The position numbers and the translations under genes were made by a program. This document shows, one piece after another, positions 44,787-55,652 of a stretch of 64,000 nucleotides of DNA; positions within the stretch are counted from its first letter, which is position 1, and each line of letters begins with the position of its first letter. Under the pieces are notes generated by a model, which was given only the letters and a program-made list of their open reading frames with translations, was not told the DNA's origin and did no database searches. This DNA is from Auanema rhodensis. Its lineage: Eukaryota > Nematoda > Chromadorea > Rhabditida > Rhabditidae. The stretch covers positions 14,704,131-14,768,130 of the forward strand of contig OZ059894.1 in assembly GCA_964057225.1 (NCBI GenBank). The letters run 5' to 3'.

Positions 44787-46411
44787 TTAACCGGATCGAT
44801 GATAAAGAAGGCTTGTTGGCAACTCCTTAAGTTGGTGATACATTTCAGCAAATGGAGAAACAGCAATTTCGTCTTCAGTAAGTGGGCGAGAATCCTTAGA
44901 ATCCGTAGTATATGGTACAGGTGTAGCGTACAAAAGGATATGCTGAAACCTTAGAAATTAACCTTGATATTTCGAATTGCTATACCTTTCCATCTGGAGC
45001 CATTGTTTTGCACATCATGTCACCGGTGTACCATCCTCTGTTAGCAATTTCTGCTCGAGATACTACAGCTTCAAAAGACATATTGAAATGATTTTGAGCC
45101 GCAAACTGAAAAAAGAATATAACTTCATATTGTTTTCTTTATAGAATCCTTACCACTACTTCATTGGCGAGTTTTTGTTGATTACAAGCTTCAAATTGAC
45201 GCCTTTTCTGTGGATGGTTTACAACATCATTCATGAGATTAAGAAGATTACGATTGCAACAGCGAAAACCTTATAATATTTAAACTGATATTTTTGTTTT
45301 AATTTATCCAATATATATACCGTGTTCATTTGTGAAACATGGATCAGGTGGAGGAGTTGGCCGTACATATTGTGGTGGTTGAACATATTGTGGTGGAGGC
45401 CTGACGTATTGAGGTGGAGGTCTCACATATTGAGGAGGTGGCTGTACATAGGAGATCGGTGCTTTCACATATCCTTGAGGCTGAACATATGAGATAGGTG
45501 CTCTAACATATCCTCCTTGTGGCGGAGCATAAACTGTCTGAATAATGGAATATAGCTAGCGTCGGATGATAAATGGTTGATACTTGCTGGGCTTGAGGTA
45601 GGGGTTGAGGTTGATAATACTGTGTTGATTGTAGTGCATATTGTGACTGAAATATTTAATTTTCAATAGCTGATTTGGAAATGTTTTTTTCATACCTGTG
45701 GGTATGATTGTTGTAAATACTGTGATTGTAACTGAAATGATTAAATTGAAAGCATCTAAGGAGGCTTAGAACGATAAAGGTATATGTACTTTTTTATTTT
45801 AAAACCCGATTGTTGAATATCTGGTTTGTCATAATTCAAAAAAAAAAATTCATGACTATATCTTAATTTTCCAAGATTGATATCATCATTTAGAATGTCA
45901 CTCATTCATCAAGAGAGAATTCTAAGAAAAGATCAAATAGAATAAAAGAACTACAGAATGAGAACACATGTCAGATCATCAAGTTCAGTGTTGAATCTTG
46001 TTTTATACGACTTTTGGTCAATGATATAAAAAAAGGTTTAGCTATTATCTTAACAAAACTATAAACATTGCAATTATATTATTGTAAAAAGACTAGTTCA
46101 ATCTCTCGAATAGATTTTGAATTCAAAATACCTGTTGATATGCTGGACGTGAATACTGTTGATAATAACTGTTTCCAAACTGTAAAAAAAGTATTAAATG
46201 TAAAAATTATTATAAACAGTTTGTTTCATATACAACCGATTACGACTGATTTTCGACTGAAAATGAAAACAAAATTATTTGTATTCTAATTAATAGCTGA
46301 GCTGAGGCATTTTGTTTTCAAAACTTTTGGAATTAAATGAGTCAAATAACTTACATTAAACATGAAATTATGAACCGTGGGCACTAGCAAAAGTATCAAT
46401 GCTGTTTTCAT
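44787..46411 (-). CDS. Ground-like domain (hedgehog-related) secreted protein, 270 aa
   Basis: A member of the nematode-specific ground-like family, secreted proteins distantly related to Hedgehog and generally expressed in epidermis, with roles linked to cuticle and moulting. Exons on the minus strand: 46355-46411, 46132-46179, 45696-45731, 45584-45646, 45321-45537, 45154-45269, 44986-45105 and 44787-44942. The signal peptide is MKTALILLLVPTVHNFM. A low-complexity Gln/Tyr/Ser region follows, then repeats of PPPQYVR or PPQYVQ. The ground-like domain starts at CFTNEHGFRCCNRNL (about residue 145) and runs through ACNQQKLANEVV, HFNMSFEAVV, GWYTGDMMCKTMAPDGK and ILLYATP, which match the family pattern including its cysteines. 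An acceptor sits one base before the ATG. The exact gene name cannot be assigned. Confidence 0.88.
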
Positions 46412-47200
46412 TCTGAAATATATTATAATACAGTTATATATACATAAATATAAAAAAAATATATAAATAACTTTAATCATATTTCAAAATAATTTTTTAA
46501 ATAATTTCCAAAATTCACAGATAAGGAAACAGAAAAGCTAGAGAGAGATAGAAATATCAATTACATAAAAGAATATGTAGAAACACAGCTAGATGAATCT
46601 TCATGAAGATGTTCTGCGCTATAAATGACGACGACAACACCGATTGACAACATGCTTTGTCTTTACGGCTATGCTACTCAATGTAAATTAGGAAGATTTG
46701 ATCAAATTAGCTGCAGGTGATACGTGCTGTCAGATAGAAAAACGATACGAACAGGTAGATATTCATCCAATTTCATGCTTTTATACTTCAGCCTAGCTAA
46801 AAAGAACTGAGAAAGAAAATTTTAAATAAAGAAAAAGAAAATTTGCTACATCGTATCATTGAAATCTCTCTTTTTAATGTCTATACTTTCTAGTTCCGCT
46901 TATTAAATCAATCTTTATCTCTAGTTCTCTATCAATATCCATAATTGTTCGTTTTCTCTCAAATTTGTTCTAATTCGTTTTGTACGAAACTCCTCTCATC
47001 GTCTTTCAGTCATTGAATGGCATACGATACCCTATTGAGGGATTCCTTTCCATTTCAAATACAACCTGTAAGCTTTAATTCACAAATGATCCTGATTCCA
47101 TCCAGATAAGGGCAAGATTCTCAATGGTTAACGTAAAATTTTTTTTTAAACAAATTTTTAGTTGAAACTAATAGACTGAATGAACATGATGTAAACAAGT
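46412..47200. other. Intergenic spacer
   Basis: About 790 bp upstream of the ground-like gene and downstream of the glutamate-receptor-like gene. Probably promoter sequence of the former; no exon seen. Confidence 0.55.
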
Positions 47201-49161
47201 TTATTCAATCTTAAAAAGCTCAAGATCAATGATATTTGACTGAGTATCATTTTCTGTATTTAAATTATACTGACGTGATTTGATATACCGATGAATTCTA
47301 TGACAAATAACTTCTGAAAATAAAATATATGTATAGAATTAAAAATAAAAAAAGATTGAAATGAAAAATGAAAATAAAATTTTCAATTCACCTAAAAAAA
47401 ATACACCAATACATATGGAAAAAGAAACTATGAACATAAGAAATAATTGCTCAAGATGACGTCGCAGACTTAAAGAAGTTTTTTTCGCCTGTAAGAGGGA
47501 TATATCAAATTTTCAAAGAATATACATATAAAAGGTTTACCTGAATAGAAGTATCTAATGGAGGCTTTTTATTTGCATAACCGGGTCCTAATGTTATTCG
47601 GGGAATCCCTGGTAAAACTTGCATCAATGCTACATTAAACCTGAAACATGAAAGGCTTGATCAAGAAAAATCCTCAAATGCATGCTGACTCAGAGCATAG
47701 TTCACGGTTGTTCTGGCTAAATCCGAATGCAACATAGCTCAAAATACCAGTTGGATCTCTGAAAAGTAGTTTGCAGGTTATAGTGATTTTGAACTTGAAT
47801 AATGAACCTTATGACTGTCAATTCTTCTTTCTCATCCCATATACTCACCGTTTGAGCTAAGAACTCAATATCATACGTAGAATAGAAAACACCACCTTTC
47901 CTAAAAATATCAAAGAAATTAAAAAAGAATTGTAAAAATATTTTTATTTTACTTTATTTCAGCAATTAAATCAGCTTCTCTAGGATGTATCACAATAGGA
48001 TTATATTCGGATATTTTATCAATTCGCTTTTGATTTTTCTCATTTGATCCTTCCAACTCAATATCTACATAGTATGTAGGATATCGTATCTTCTTTTCGA
48101 ACAAATCTTACAATCGATCATAAAATAAGAAAACCTTTCTGAAATTATACCTAATAACTGTGATTGAGTCAGAAAAGGAATAGCTGGAGTAGGTGGTGCT
48201 GATAGCTTGGAGTTCATTATTGATTGATAATGACCTCTCAAAAGAACCATCGAAGCAACAAATATTGGCTGAAGTATCTGAAATTTATATGATTACTTAA
48301 GGCAAACGAAAAAAAAATAATTTGAGAAACCATTAAGGACAAAATTCTTGGTTCACTAACACGTTGTTTGAATATTATGGCAAATAACTCCTAAAATACT
48401 TAGACCAACTTGCTTATTTATGAATAAAACTTACAAAAATGCAATCACCTGCATACTGTATTCGTCTTTTATAAATGTTTTCCATAACTATACCACTTAT
48501 AATTCTAATTAATCCCACAGCAACTATAAGAATAATAATAAATAATTATATGTCAGTAGTATTTCATTATACTTATAGTTGTAACAAGTAAAATCCAAAA
48601 TTCAGGAACAAATGGAGAAAATATGAAATTTCGAAAATCATTCTCAGGCGGTGTACTGATGATATATACTTGCTGTAAATATGCATTTATATGTACAATG
48701 CATATAAGAAGATTTAACTTGAAAATATCGAATTGGAAAAGTAAAATGAGCTCCTGTCATTCGTTCTGGAGTTATTCTCATAGATAGACCACTCATATCA
48801 ATTTGGTTTGTTTTCAAAAGACCCATAATTCCACTGTAACAAGTATAACAGTAATAATGACAACTCAGAAAAATCAAATACCTGAAATTGCCGTCATCTT
48901 GTAAATTTCCAAAGTCATTAACTACACCATAAGCTGATTCAGTATCGACCTACATCAAAAACGTATTACGAGAAAAGATGAATTGGAACTAACTATCTCC
49001 CAGTTCCAGTCCAAGATTTCCATAACCATCTTGATTATGTCAATTTCAGCTCCAGGCTTAGTACATTTACCTTTCGGCACATTTCGAAAACAGTTAAAAG
49101 CATCAGGATCATGCTCAAATACTCCAACTCGTATTGGTCTACCTAATGGTGACCTAGACAT
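47201..49161 (-). CDS. Divergent ionotropic glutamate receptor-like channel subunit, about 436 aa
   Basis: Looks like a ligand-gated channel subunit reduced to ligand-binding and pore modules. Minus-strand exons: 48994-49161, 48882-48949, 48719-48833, 48573-48672, 48435-48523, 48331-48390, 48151-48277, 47953-48064, 47808-47900, 47690-47758, 47541-47640, 47392-47488 and 47201-47313. The start resembles an S1 lobe (RVGVFEHDP, then GAEIDIIKMVMEIL). GLSMRITPERM and HFTFPIRYFQ precede TM1 (FWILLVTTIIAVGLI). A pore-like segment follows (GDCIFELFAIIFKQ), then TM3 with GHYQSIMNSKLSAPP, an S2 lobe (GGVFYSTYDIEFLAQ) and TM4 (LFLMFIVSFSICIGVFFL). There is no amino-terminal domain and no visible signal peptide. 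A tctatcttatgtctag acceptor overlaps the chosen ATG, so an upstream signal-peptide exon may be missing. The channel family is likely; ligand unknown. Confidence 0.85.
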
Positions 49162-49828
49162 AAGATAGAGAATAACAAAAAAGAGAAAAATGTTGAAGAT
49201 CCGTTCCTAGTACTCGTAATATTTAGTAGAGAATAAAAGTTTTTTTTTTAATAAAAAAAAATATATATACGTAGATATATCTCTATATATATATATTAGA
49301 TGAAATTGGCTATATATGAATATGATAGATAAATTTGAAAATGAAATAAAGCTTGATCATATAGGTAGGTCTTTTCACATACATATAAGTTAAGTATATT
49401 TGCATTTGTCTAAAATTACTTCTTAAGTGTAAGAGTATATATGTAAGTACTAGAAGCTTTTACAATATTTACCAGAAAAACAATCATAAACTAATAATTC
49501 ATTATAAAATGCCTAATTAGCATATTATGGCTTTTTTTCGCATTAAACGTCAATTGTCATTTAAGATTTTTGCAAACAAGCAAGCGGTTGTGCAGAATGC
49601 TCTATTCTTTTCAAACTATTATTATTTGTATGTACTATGTATATATTTAGAGCATATATAGTTATATATGCATAATTAATATGAAAACTATATGTTTGTC
49701 AAACAAGAAAATGATATATCAGCAAAATATTTATTGCGATTTGTTTAAAACATTTAATAAATGATTGCATTGTTTCGAATATACAGAAATGGTCGTTGCT
49801 GGGCAAGAATAAAACCAAAACCGTTCAC
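49162..49828. other. Intergenic spacer
   Basis: AT-rich, between the receptor-like gene and the first Ala/Pro-rich gene. It could hide a short upstream exon of the receptor gene; none is convincing. Confidence 0.5.
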
Positions 49829-50500
49829 TTATGCAGACCTGAATTGAGAAACATATGAAATCTATTTTTGAAATATTTGTCTTACTTGGCCTTGTTGGAT
49901 CCGATGAAGAAGGCGGTTCTAGCGAATGGAGAGTAAGCTGGAACAACACGAGGAGCAGCGAGAACTGGAGCAGCGGCGACTACTGGGGCGGCAGCGACGA
50001 CTGGAGCAGCGGCGACAACTGGTGGGCGAACCTGAGCGAGAACTGGAGATGGAGCATATGCGAAAGCTGGTCCACGGAGTGGAGCAACTGGAGCAGCGAA
50101 GACTGGAGCTGGGGCAGCAGCAACAATTGGAGCAGGGGCAGCAGCTACAATTGGAGCAGGGGCAGGAGCGTAGACTGGAGCTGGAGCAGCAGCGAAGACT
50201 GGAGCTGGGGCAGCAGCGTAGACTGGAGCAGCGGCTACTGGAGCAGCTCCGACAGTTCCGGCAGAAGTGACAATTGGTGCGCTAAGTACTGGGTTCTGGG
50301 CACCACTGAAGAGTGCCTGGTAGTATGGAGAGTAGCTGCTTGCTGGCCAGGCAGCAAGTTGGGCAGAGGCTACAGCCAAAAGGCAGGAGAGAACGGTACT
50401 GAAATTCATCAATAGAACTTGAAAATAAGTTGTACAAAAGGAAATGAAAACTGAAATCAGGGAGAGCAAAATGAGAACTAAGAACTTACATGGTTTGCAT
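49829..50500 (-). CDS. Secreted Ala/Pro/Val-rich repeat protein, paralogue 1
   Basis: An 11-nt first exon (50490-50500, ATG CAA ACC AT) splices to 49886-50398. This gives the signal peptide MQTITVLSCLLAVASA, then LAAWPASSYSPYYQALF, then a long run of APAPVFAAAP- and AAPVVAAAP-type units. It ends with FARTAFFIGSNKAK, shared almost exactly with the paralogues at 53411-54118 and 55653-56444. A further 43-nt intron (49839-49885) may lead to exon 49829-49838, adding SA before the stop (177 aa); unspliced, the stop is at 49882. Composition, secretion signal and the conserved tail suggest a structural matrix or cuticle-type protein, which is inference only; I do not recognise a named family. Open frames on the opposite strand are repeat shadows. 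Confidence 0.8.
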
Positions 50501-50556
50501 GTTGAAATGAGTAGTGAATGCGAAGAGCACTGTACTAATCAAAAATTCTTCCTAAG

Positions 50557-50563
50557 TTATATA
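50557..50563 (-). promoter_or_regulatory. TATA box of Ala/Pro-rich paralogue 1
   Basis: TATATAA on the minus strand, 63 nt before the ATG. The same spacing is found at the two paralogues, which supports a real core promoter. Confidence 0.6.
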
Positions 50564-53340
50564 GTGCTCCATATGACCACGCCCCAGGTAGATTTAAGTG
50601 TGGAAAAAGAGGTAGAAAGTAGGCGGACGCGCAGGCTTTTTGTTCTGAAAGACGACGCCTGAGGCGAATGACGACCGGACGGCGCAAATACTGCGTCAGC
50701 GGCATACAGGCAAATTTTGGATTGAATACAATTGAAAGCATCCGTGCAAGCTGTTGTGAATGAACACGGTCTTCCAAAAGTTAATCATTATTCCGTTGTA
50801 GTGTGACTCAGCAAAAATTAGAGAAATAGTTAGGAAGTCGAGATGACGTGTTAAATACATTACGCGTCTTCAGAGCAGCAGACCTGTTTGCTATTTCCTC
50901 TATTTTGGGTCGTGTACCTGAGCACAAAGCATGTTTTAAGGTGAATCAGAAACATATTAGAAGCTAAATTATATATTTGCTCTCAGATATTTGAAGCATG
51001 AAATGCCTAATAACTTGAGTGTAATTGAAATACGTAATTTTCCGGAATGACATGTGACACATACTGCAATCAAAACTGGGAGTCTATATCTGGTTGATAG
51101 TAAGAAAAATATTTAATATAATTCTAAGGAACAACATCTTTTTGCTAAATTCTCCTTTAAAGCTACCCTTTTACAAACGGTATACTGCAATCTATCGCAT
51201 AATTCATAAAGAAAAAAACTGTGCTAATCAGCTCATTACCACCGGTTTTTCGGCTTATCGTAACAGGAAATTTTTCTTTTTTAAACTTGATTATCACATT
51301 CATCTTCTTCTAATTCCTCGAGCACGTGAAAGAGCGTGCTCTGTTGTACACAATGTTAAGCATTTGTCTTCTTTCTTCAGAAGGATATTTGCAACAAACA
51401 GATCAGAACTGCGAACAGACAACACGGCGACGAGAATTCTGGATAGGTTTATAAGATTCTTCAGGAATTTTCGGCGCAACAACTATAATCTTCCGGTATC
51501 CGTTACTATCCCACTTTTTTCTTTATTATCTCGTCAAATACGCCAATGAATACATAGATAAACATAAGGATCATCGTTCAACATAGTCTTCAAACTATCA
51601 GACTACGTGTGCTCGCAACGAAATCTAGATTTTTTTTTCAGATGATTCGACTGTTCAAAACCAGAAATCAAGTTAAGCAAATAGAGAGTTTAAGAACATT
51701 ATAAAAAACGAAAATAGGTGTGATAATGCTGTAAAGTTTCAAATAATAAATAGCTTTTTACTCATTTTAAAATATTATTTATTTCATTTTTTTTAAATTA
51801 CAACTATATATTATTAATAAATTCAACATAACATTCAACCGTTTGGCTCTGAAATTTTTACAGAAATGATATCCTTCGAAGTTATTATGATATATGTAGA
51901 TGTTAATTGGAAAGGTGTTTTATTGGGAACAATGTAAACATATCTTTTTCGAATTTAAAAATAGTTTCTTCAGTAGATTATTGTATAATGGTCATTTCGG
52001 TGAACAAACTATATATAATATAGTAAACAAACGCATTAAATGTCTGTTTTCTTAACTATTCATGAAAGAATTGCCTATAGGTTGCTGGACGGTTATATGC
52101 TGGATAGAAAAAGCAAATACAATGTAATACAACAGTGAAAAGTGACCGGATGAGCAGAACAACCGGAAATGCGGTACTAAAGCATGATCGTACGTACAAT
52201 AGAGCTGACATATGATACAAAATGTAAATCAAACTGTTGGATCAGCCGGAGAAAAATATTTTTGTATTGTTAAGGAATTACCTCTAGTTTTAGGAGGGAT
52301 TCAAAAAAATTCCAAAAAACGATGACATCACTACAACTTGGAAAGATCAGGTTCAGCTCTCATAAATGTTTTAAACATGTTTCAATGTTTCTTAAATACT
52401 CAAAAATAAAAATTATATTATAATTATATATATTATATATATTATATATTATATAGTATATTATATATAAATATAGTTGTATGTATAGTATACTGTAGAA
52501 TTTTTATATTTTTTTTCAATTTGTGTATAAATAGTTAATTGAATATGATATATTTTATATCAAGTTTTCGATCATCAATCATTAATTCGGAGAATCTTTA
52601 TTTATTTTTGGAAGATAAGTCTAAAAAAAACATCTGAGACGAGCCGCTCGGCATTTTGCCCTCTCAAAGTCCGTGGCTGCAATATCAGGTCCACTCGAAG
52701 CCATTCCTATATGCTGCGTATTCGGCTTGTTAAAGAATGTGCAGAATAGAAATAGAAAATCAGAAAAAACAAAAGTTGATTAGATTCGCACTAGCTCAAA
52801 CGGTTTTTCTTCTGGTTGTCCAACCTCATCGAGCAAAAAGTGGTTTGTATGTTGGTTTGTAGCACATCTTCCGAGAGTTTCATGCTAAAAGAAATTGAAG
52901 AATACGAATATGCTTGTTAGAACAAAAATTCATTCCTTGTATGAGTATTCCAACTAAAAGAGAAAGGCCATATGATTCATTTCAATTCTTAAAAAACATC
53001 TAGTGGGCGTTACCTCAATTATCTGATGCGGTAAAGAACGTATAACACACTTCGATGTCCAGATACACAAACTTAGAACTAGAACATCAGTGTCTGATTG
53101 TTATTTCATGTTATGTATTTCTTAAAATACATGCTCGATTCCGAAAAAAACGCTATTGTTCTGTGGTCGGTATTTCAATATTGCCATCACAACTTTTTGT
53201 TTGTAGTCGCGTGCAGGATTTAGGTGCTCAATGCCTAGTCGTTGACGTCCGATTCCTACGAAAGGAAAGGCGGAGTTTGAAACTTTAGGTATCGTTACGT
53301 AAGAAGGTGTTATCTTCAGGAACCGGTTGCGGAATTTCCT

Positions 53341-53347
53341 TTATAAG
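53341..53347 (+). promoter_or_regulatory. TATA box of Ala/Pro-rich paralogue 2
   Basis: TTATAAG within ctttataagacc, about 69 nt before the ATG at 53411; same relative position as at the two paralogues. Confidence 0.55.
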
Positions 53348-53410
53348 ACCGCTGGAGCAGCTGTTTGATCATCGGTTAGCTCACCGTCCAGTACTCTTTC
53401 GTTTTCAATT

Positions 53411-54118
53411 ATGATTTCCTCCGGACTGTAAGTTATTCACTTTATAAAAATATACTATATTGAATCATTTAGTGTAATTCTTGCTCTTACTACTATTTCA
53501 TCTGCTCAAATTGCTGTGAATGGCCCATTCTATGGAAGATACTATGCTCAGGCTAAGCCCGTTCTTACTCCTGGACTTGCCCCAGTAGCTGCTCCAGTTT
53601 TTGCGGCTCCAGCTCCTCTTATGGCTCCAGCTCCAGCTCCCGTCTTTGCTGCTCCAGCCCCACCTCCAATGCTTGCTGCTCCAGGTACACATATTTGTCC
53701 CTTATACATATACCATTTTTAAAATTAATATTCTCTTTTAGCTGTTCCAGTTGCTCGCCCAGTTCTCGCTGCCCCAGCCCCAGTTCTTGCTGCTCCAGCT
53801 GTTCCAGTAGCCCGTCCAATGTTCGCTGCTCCACCTCCAGTAGCTCCAATGGTTGCTGCTGCTCCCGCTCCAGTCTTTGCTGCCCCAGCTCCAGCCCCAG
53901 TCTTTGCTGCTCCAGCTCCAGCCCCAGTCTTCGCTGCTCCAGCTCCAGCCCCAGTCTTCGCTGCTCCAGCTCCAGGCCCAGTCTTTGCTGCTCCAGCTCC
54001 AGCTCCAGTCTTTGCTGCCCCAGCTCCATTAGCCGCTGCCCCAGCCCTTGTTCCAGCCTACGCACCATTCGCTAGAACTGCCTTCTTCATTGGATCCAAC
54101 AAGGCCAAGACCAACTAA
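53411..54118 (+). CDS. Secreted Ala/Pro/Val-rich repeat protein, paralogue 2, 201 aa
   Basis: Exons 53411-53427, 53473-53684 and 53742-54118. The signal peptide MISSGLVILALTTISSA is followed by QIAVNGPFYGRYYAQAKPVL, identical to paralogue 3. The body is Ala/Pro/Val-rich, with PVARPMFAAP-type units and about four tandem 27-bp repeats encoding PAPAPVFAA at about 53880-54010. The tail is FARTAFFIGSNKAKTN. The first exon is tiny and ends inside the signal peptide, as in the two paralogues. Role unknown; probably extracellular and structural. It has an extra intron (53685-53741) not seen in the other two genes. Confidence 0.85.
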
Positions 54119-54336
54119 ATTATATGATAATTGCAATGATGATGCCATGTCTGTATATTATGTTGACAACATGTAAAATTGAAAATAAATTATAAATATA
54201 AAAAGAATCATATGTCTTCAATTCGATTAAGAATTTAATAAACATGACGGTAGCGTTCAAGTAGAAATTGAATGTTTGTATTGCTAAAGATACCGGATAT
54301 TCTTAAATCAAACAAACTATGAGATATTAAACATTT

Positions 54337-54871
54337 GGTTCTTTTTCCGTTTCTATACCCCCCGATTTTAGCCCCGCCCCTTTTGCCGTTGGGCGCATAC
54401 TTTTCTACCATTCGGCTTCCCTTCCTAAAACGGGGGGGTTTGGGGGGGTTTCCCCCCCTATGGGGATATCTATAATAAGTGTAATAAACCTTGAATATAT
54501 TATGATATAAAAACTAAATCATTATTGGTTATTGCATCTACATTATCAACCATTTTTTGTCTAAATGTTTGCTCCAAAAGAACGGCTTCTTACTGAAGCT
54601 GATGCCATTCAATTCTTGCAAGAAAAAGGTATAGTCTTTGAGACTAACGAATGTGAGCGATGTTAACGAAAAATGAGTCTTTCTTTTGCTCGAAATAAGT
54701 CGAGATGTACCATAAAAGACTGTAGAAGGAAAATTCTAAAAAAAATGGAACATTTGTGGATATCTGGATACCACCGTATCTCATATAGGTATCACATTTT
54801 AATAAAAGTATGTGCCTAACGGCAAAAGGGGCGGGGCTTAAGACGGGGGGTATAGAAACGGAAAAAGCGCC
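54337..54871. mobile_element. Non-autonomous DNA transposon (Merlin-like), 535 bp with 8-bp target duplication
   Basis: Terminal inverted repeats of 68 bp (54337-54404 and 54804-54871) begin GGTTCTTTTTCCG and GGCGCTTTTTCCG, and align without a gap; paired positions sum to 109208. The element is flanked by identical 8-bp direct repeats AAACATTT at 54329-54336 and 54872-54879, the target-site duplication. Eight-bp duplications, termini starting GG and the internal zinc-ribbon remnant fit the Merlin (IS1016/ISXO2-like) superfamily; hAT also makes 8-bp duplications but lacks this ribbon. Intact ends and duplication suggest recent insertion. It sits 210 bp after the stop of paralogue 2. Confidence 0.85.
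54565..54801 (+). pseudogene. Broken N-terminal fragment of a transposase (zinc ribbon)
   Basis: Inside the transposon, one frame opens with MFAPKERLLTEADAIQFLQ and then EKGIVFETNECERC, followed at once by an in-frame TAA (54664-54666). The same frame goes on with RKMSLSF and then CTIKDCRRK. The Cys-x2-Cys and Cys-x4-Cys pairs around this point make a zinc-ribbon pattern like the N-terminus of ISXO2/Merlin transposases. No DDE catalytic domain remains within the element, so it cannot mobilise itself. Confidence 0.6.
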
Positions 54872-54879
54872 AAACATTT

Positions 54880-55652
54880 TTTTTTGTAATTTTTCACACC
54901 ATGAATAAAAAAATTAAAATAATTTCAGAAGAATATAATATAAAAATGTTAAGAAATATTAATGATATCGATTAGGAAAAATGCAACCACTCTCCAGTAT
55001 CATATAAATTAAAATGAAATAATATGGGAATCAATAAATCCAAACATTTTTTTAAGATGTTCAAACTATTTCAAACTCTTCTGAATTAAAACAACATATT
55101 TTTTCTAGATATTGTATGGAATAATTTTAATTATGACTATACTACATAAAACTTAAATTTTGAAAATTGTATGAATGTGTGGAGCATTAGATGTATGATT
55201 GGAGTAGTTTTGAAACTAATATAGAATAAAACAGTTCTTTATATTTCTGATTGAAATTAGGTTTATTTTTTTTGTTTTTTTTTAAATAAAATAAAATATA
55301 TTCTTTATAAATATAATGAAAGTTAATTGTATGAGTACATGTACTGGAAATTGGTGAATACAACCAACTTTTAATTCTTGATCTTGTATTTTGTATAATC
55401 TATTCCTAACTTTTGCCAAAAAAAAGGCTGAGTTATGTGGTGCAAATAACTTGATTCTGTTCTCTATTATTTCATTTTCCCTATTTTATTGTATTCTAGT
55501 TTGAAGTTGGTTTTCTCCTGGTGATGTTGATCAGGTAGAATAGATAATTGAATCATAATATTATAAAAATAAAATCTCAAAGATAATCATAATATATATT
55601 TATTTTTTCTCTCGAAGATATGTACAGATAATTCGTATTCGTTTAAAATCAT
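54880..55652. other. Intergenic spacer
   Basis: AT-rich sequence between the transposon and the stop of paralogue 3; no exon seen. Confidence 0.55.

Larger units (their letters stand above)
50501..53410. other. Intergenic region between paralogues 1 and 2 (divergent)
   Basis: About 2.9 kb separating two divergently transcribed Ala/Pro-rich genes, so it holds both promoters. Apart from the TATA boxes I see no supported gene. A 151-codon frame at 51094-51549 (+) is the longest here, but it has no signal peptide, domain or family likeness. An extremely AT-rich stretch lies at about 52410-52500. Confidence 0.5.

Noticed and set aside
49855-50415. 186-aa Trp/Ser-rich frame on the + strand
   Set aside because: Antisense shadow of Ala/Pro-rich paralogue 1; composition is explained by the opposite-strand repeat.
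51094-51549. 151-aa + strand frame between paralogues 1 and 2
   Set aside because: Longest frame in the spacer, but no family likeness, no signal peptide, no splice context; could be chance. Would need transcript evidence.
53619-54075. 149-aa Leu/Glu-rich frame (-) and 126-aa Ser/Cys-rich frame (+)
   Set aside because: Out-of-frame readings of the repeat in paralogue 2.
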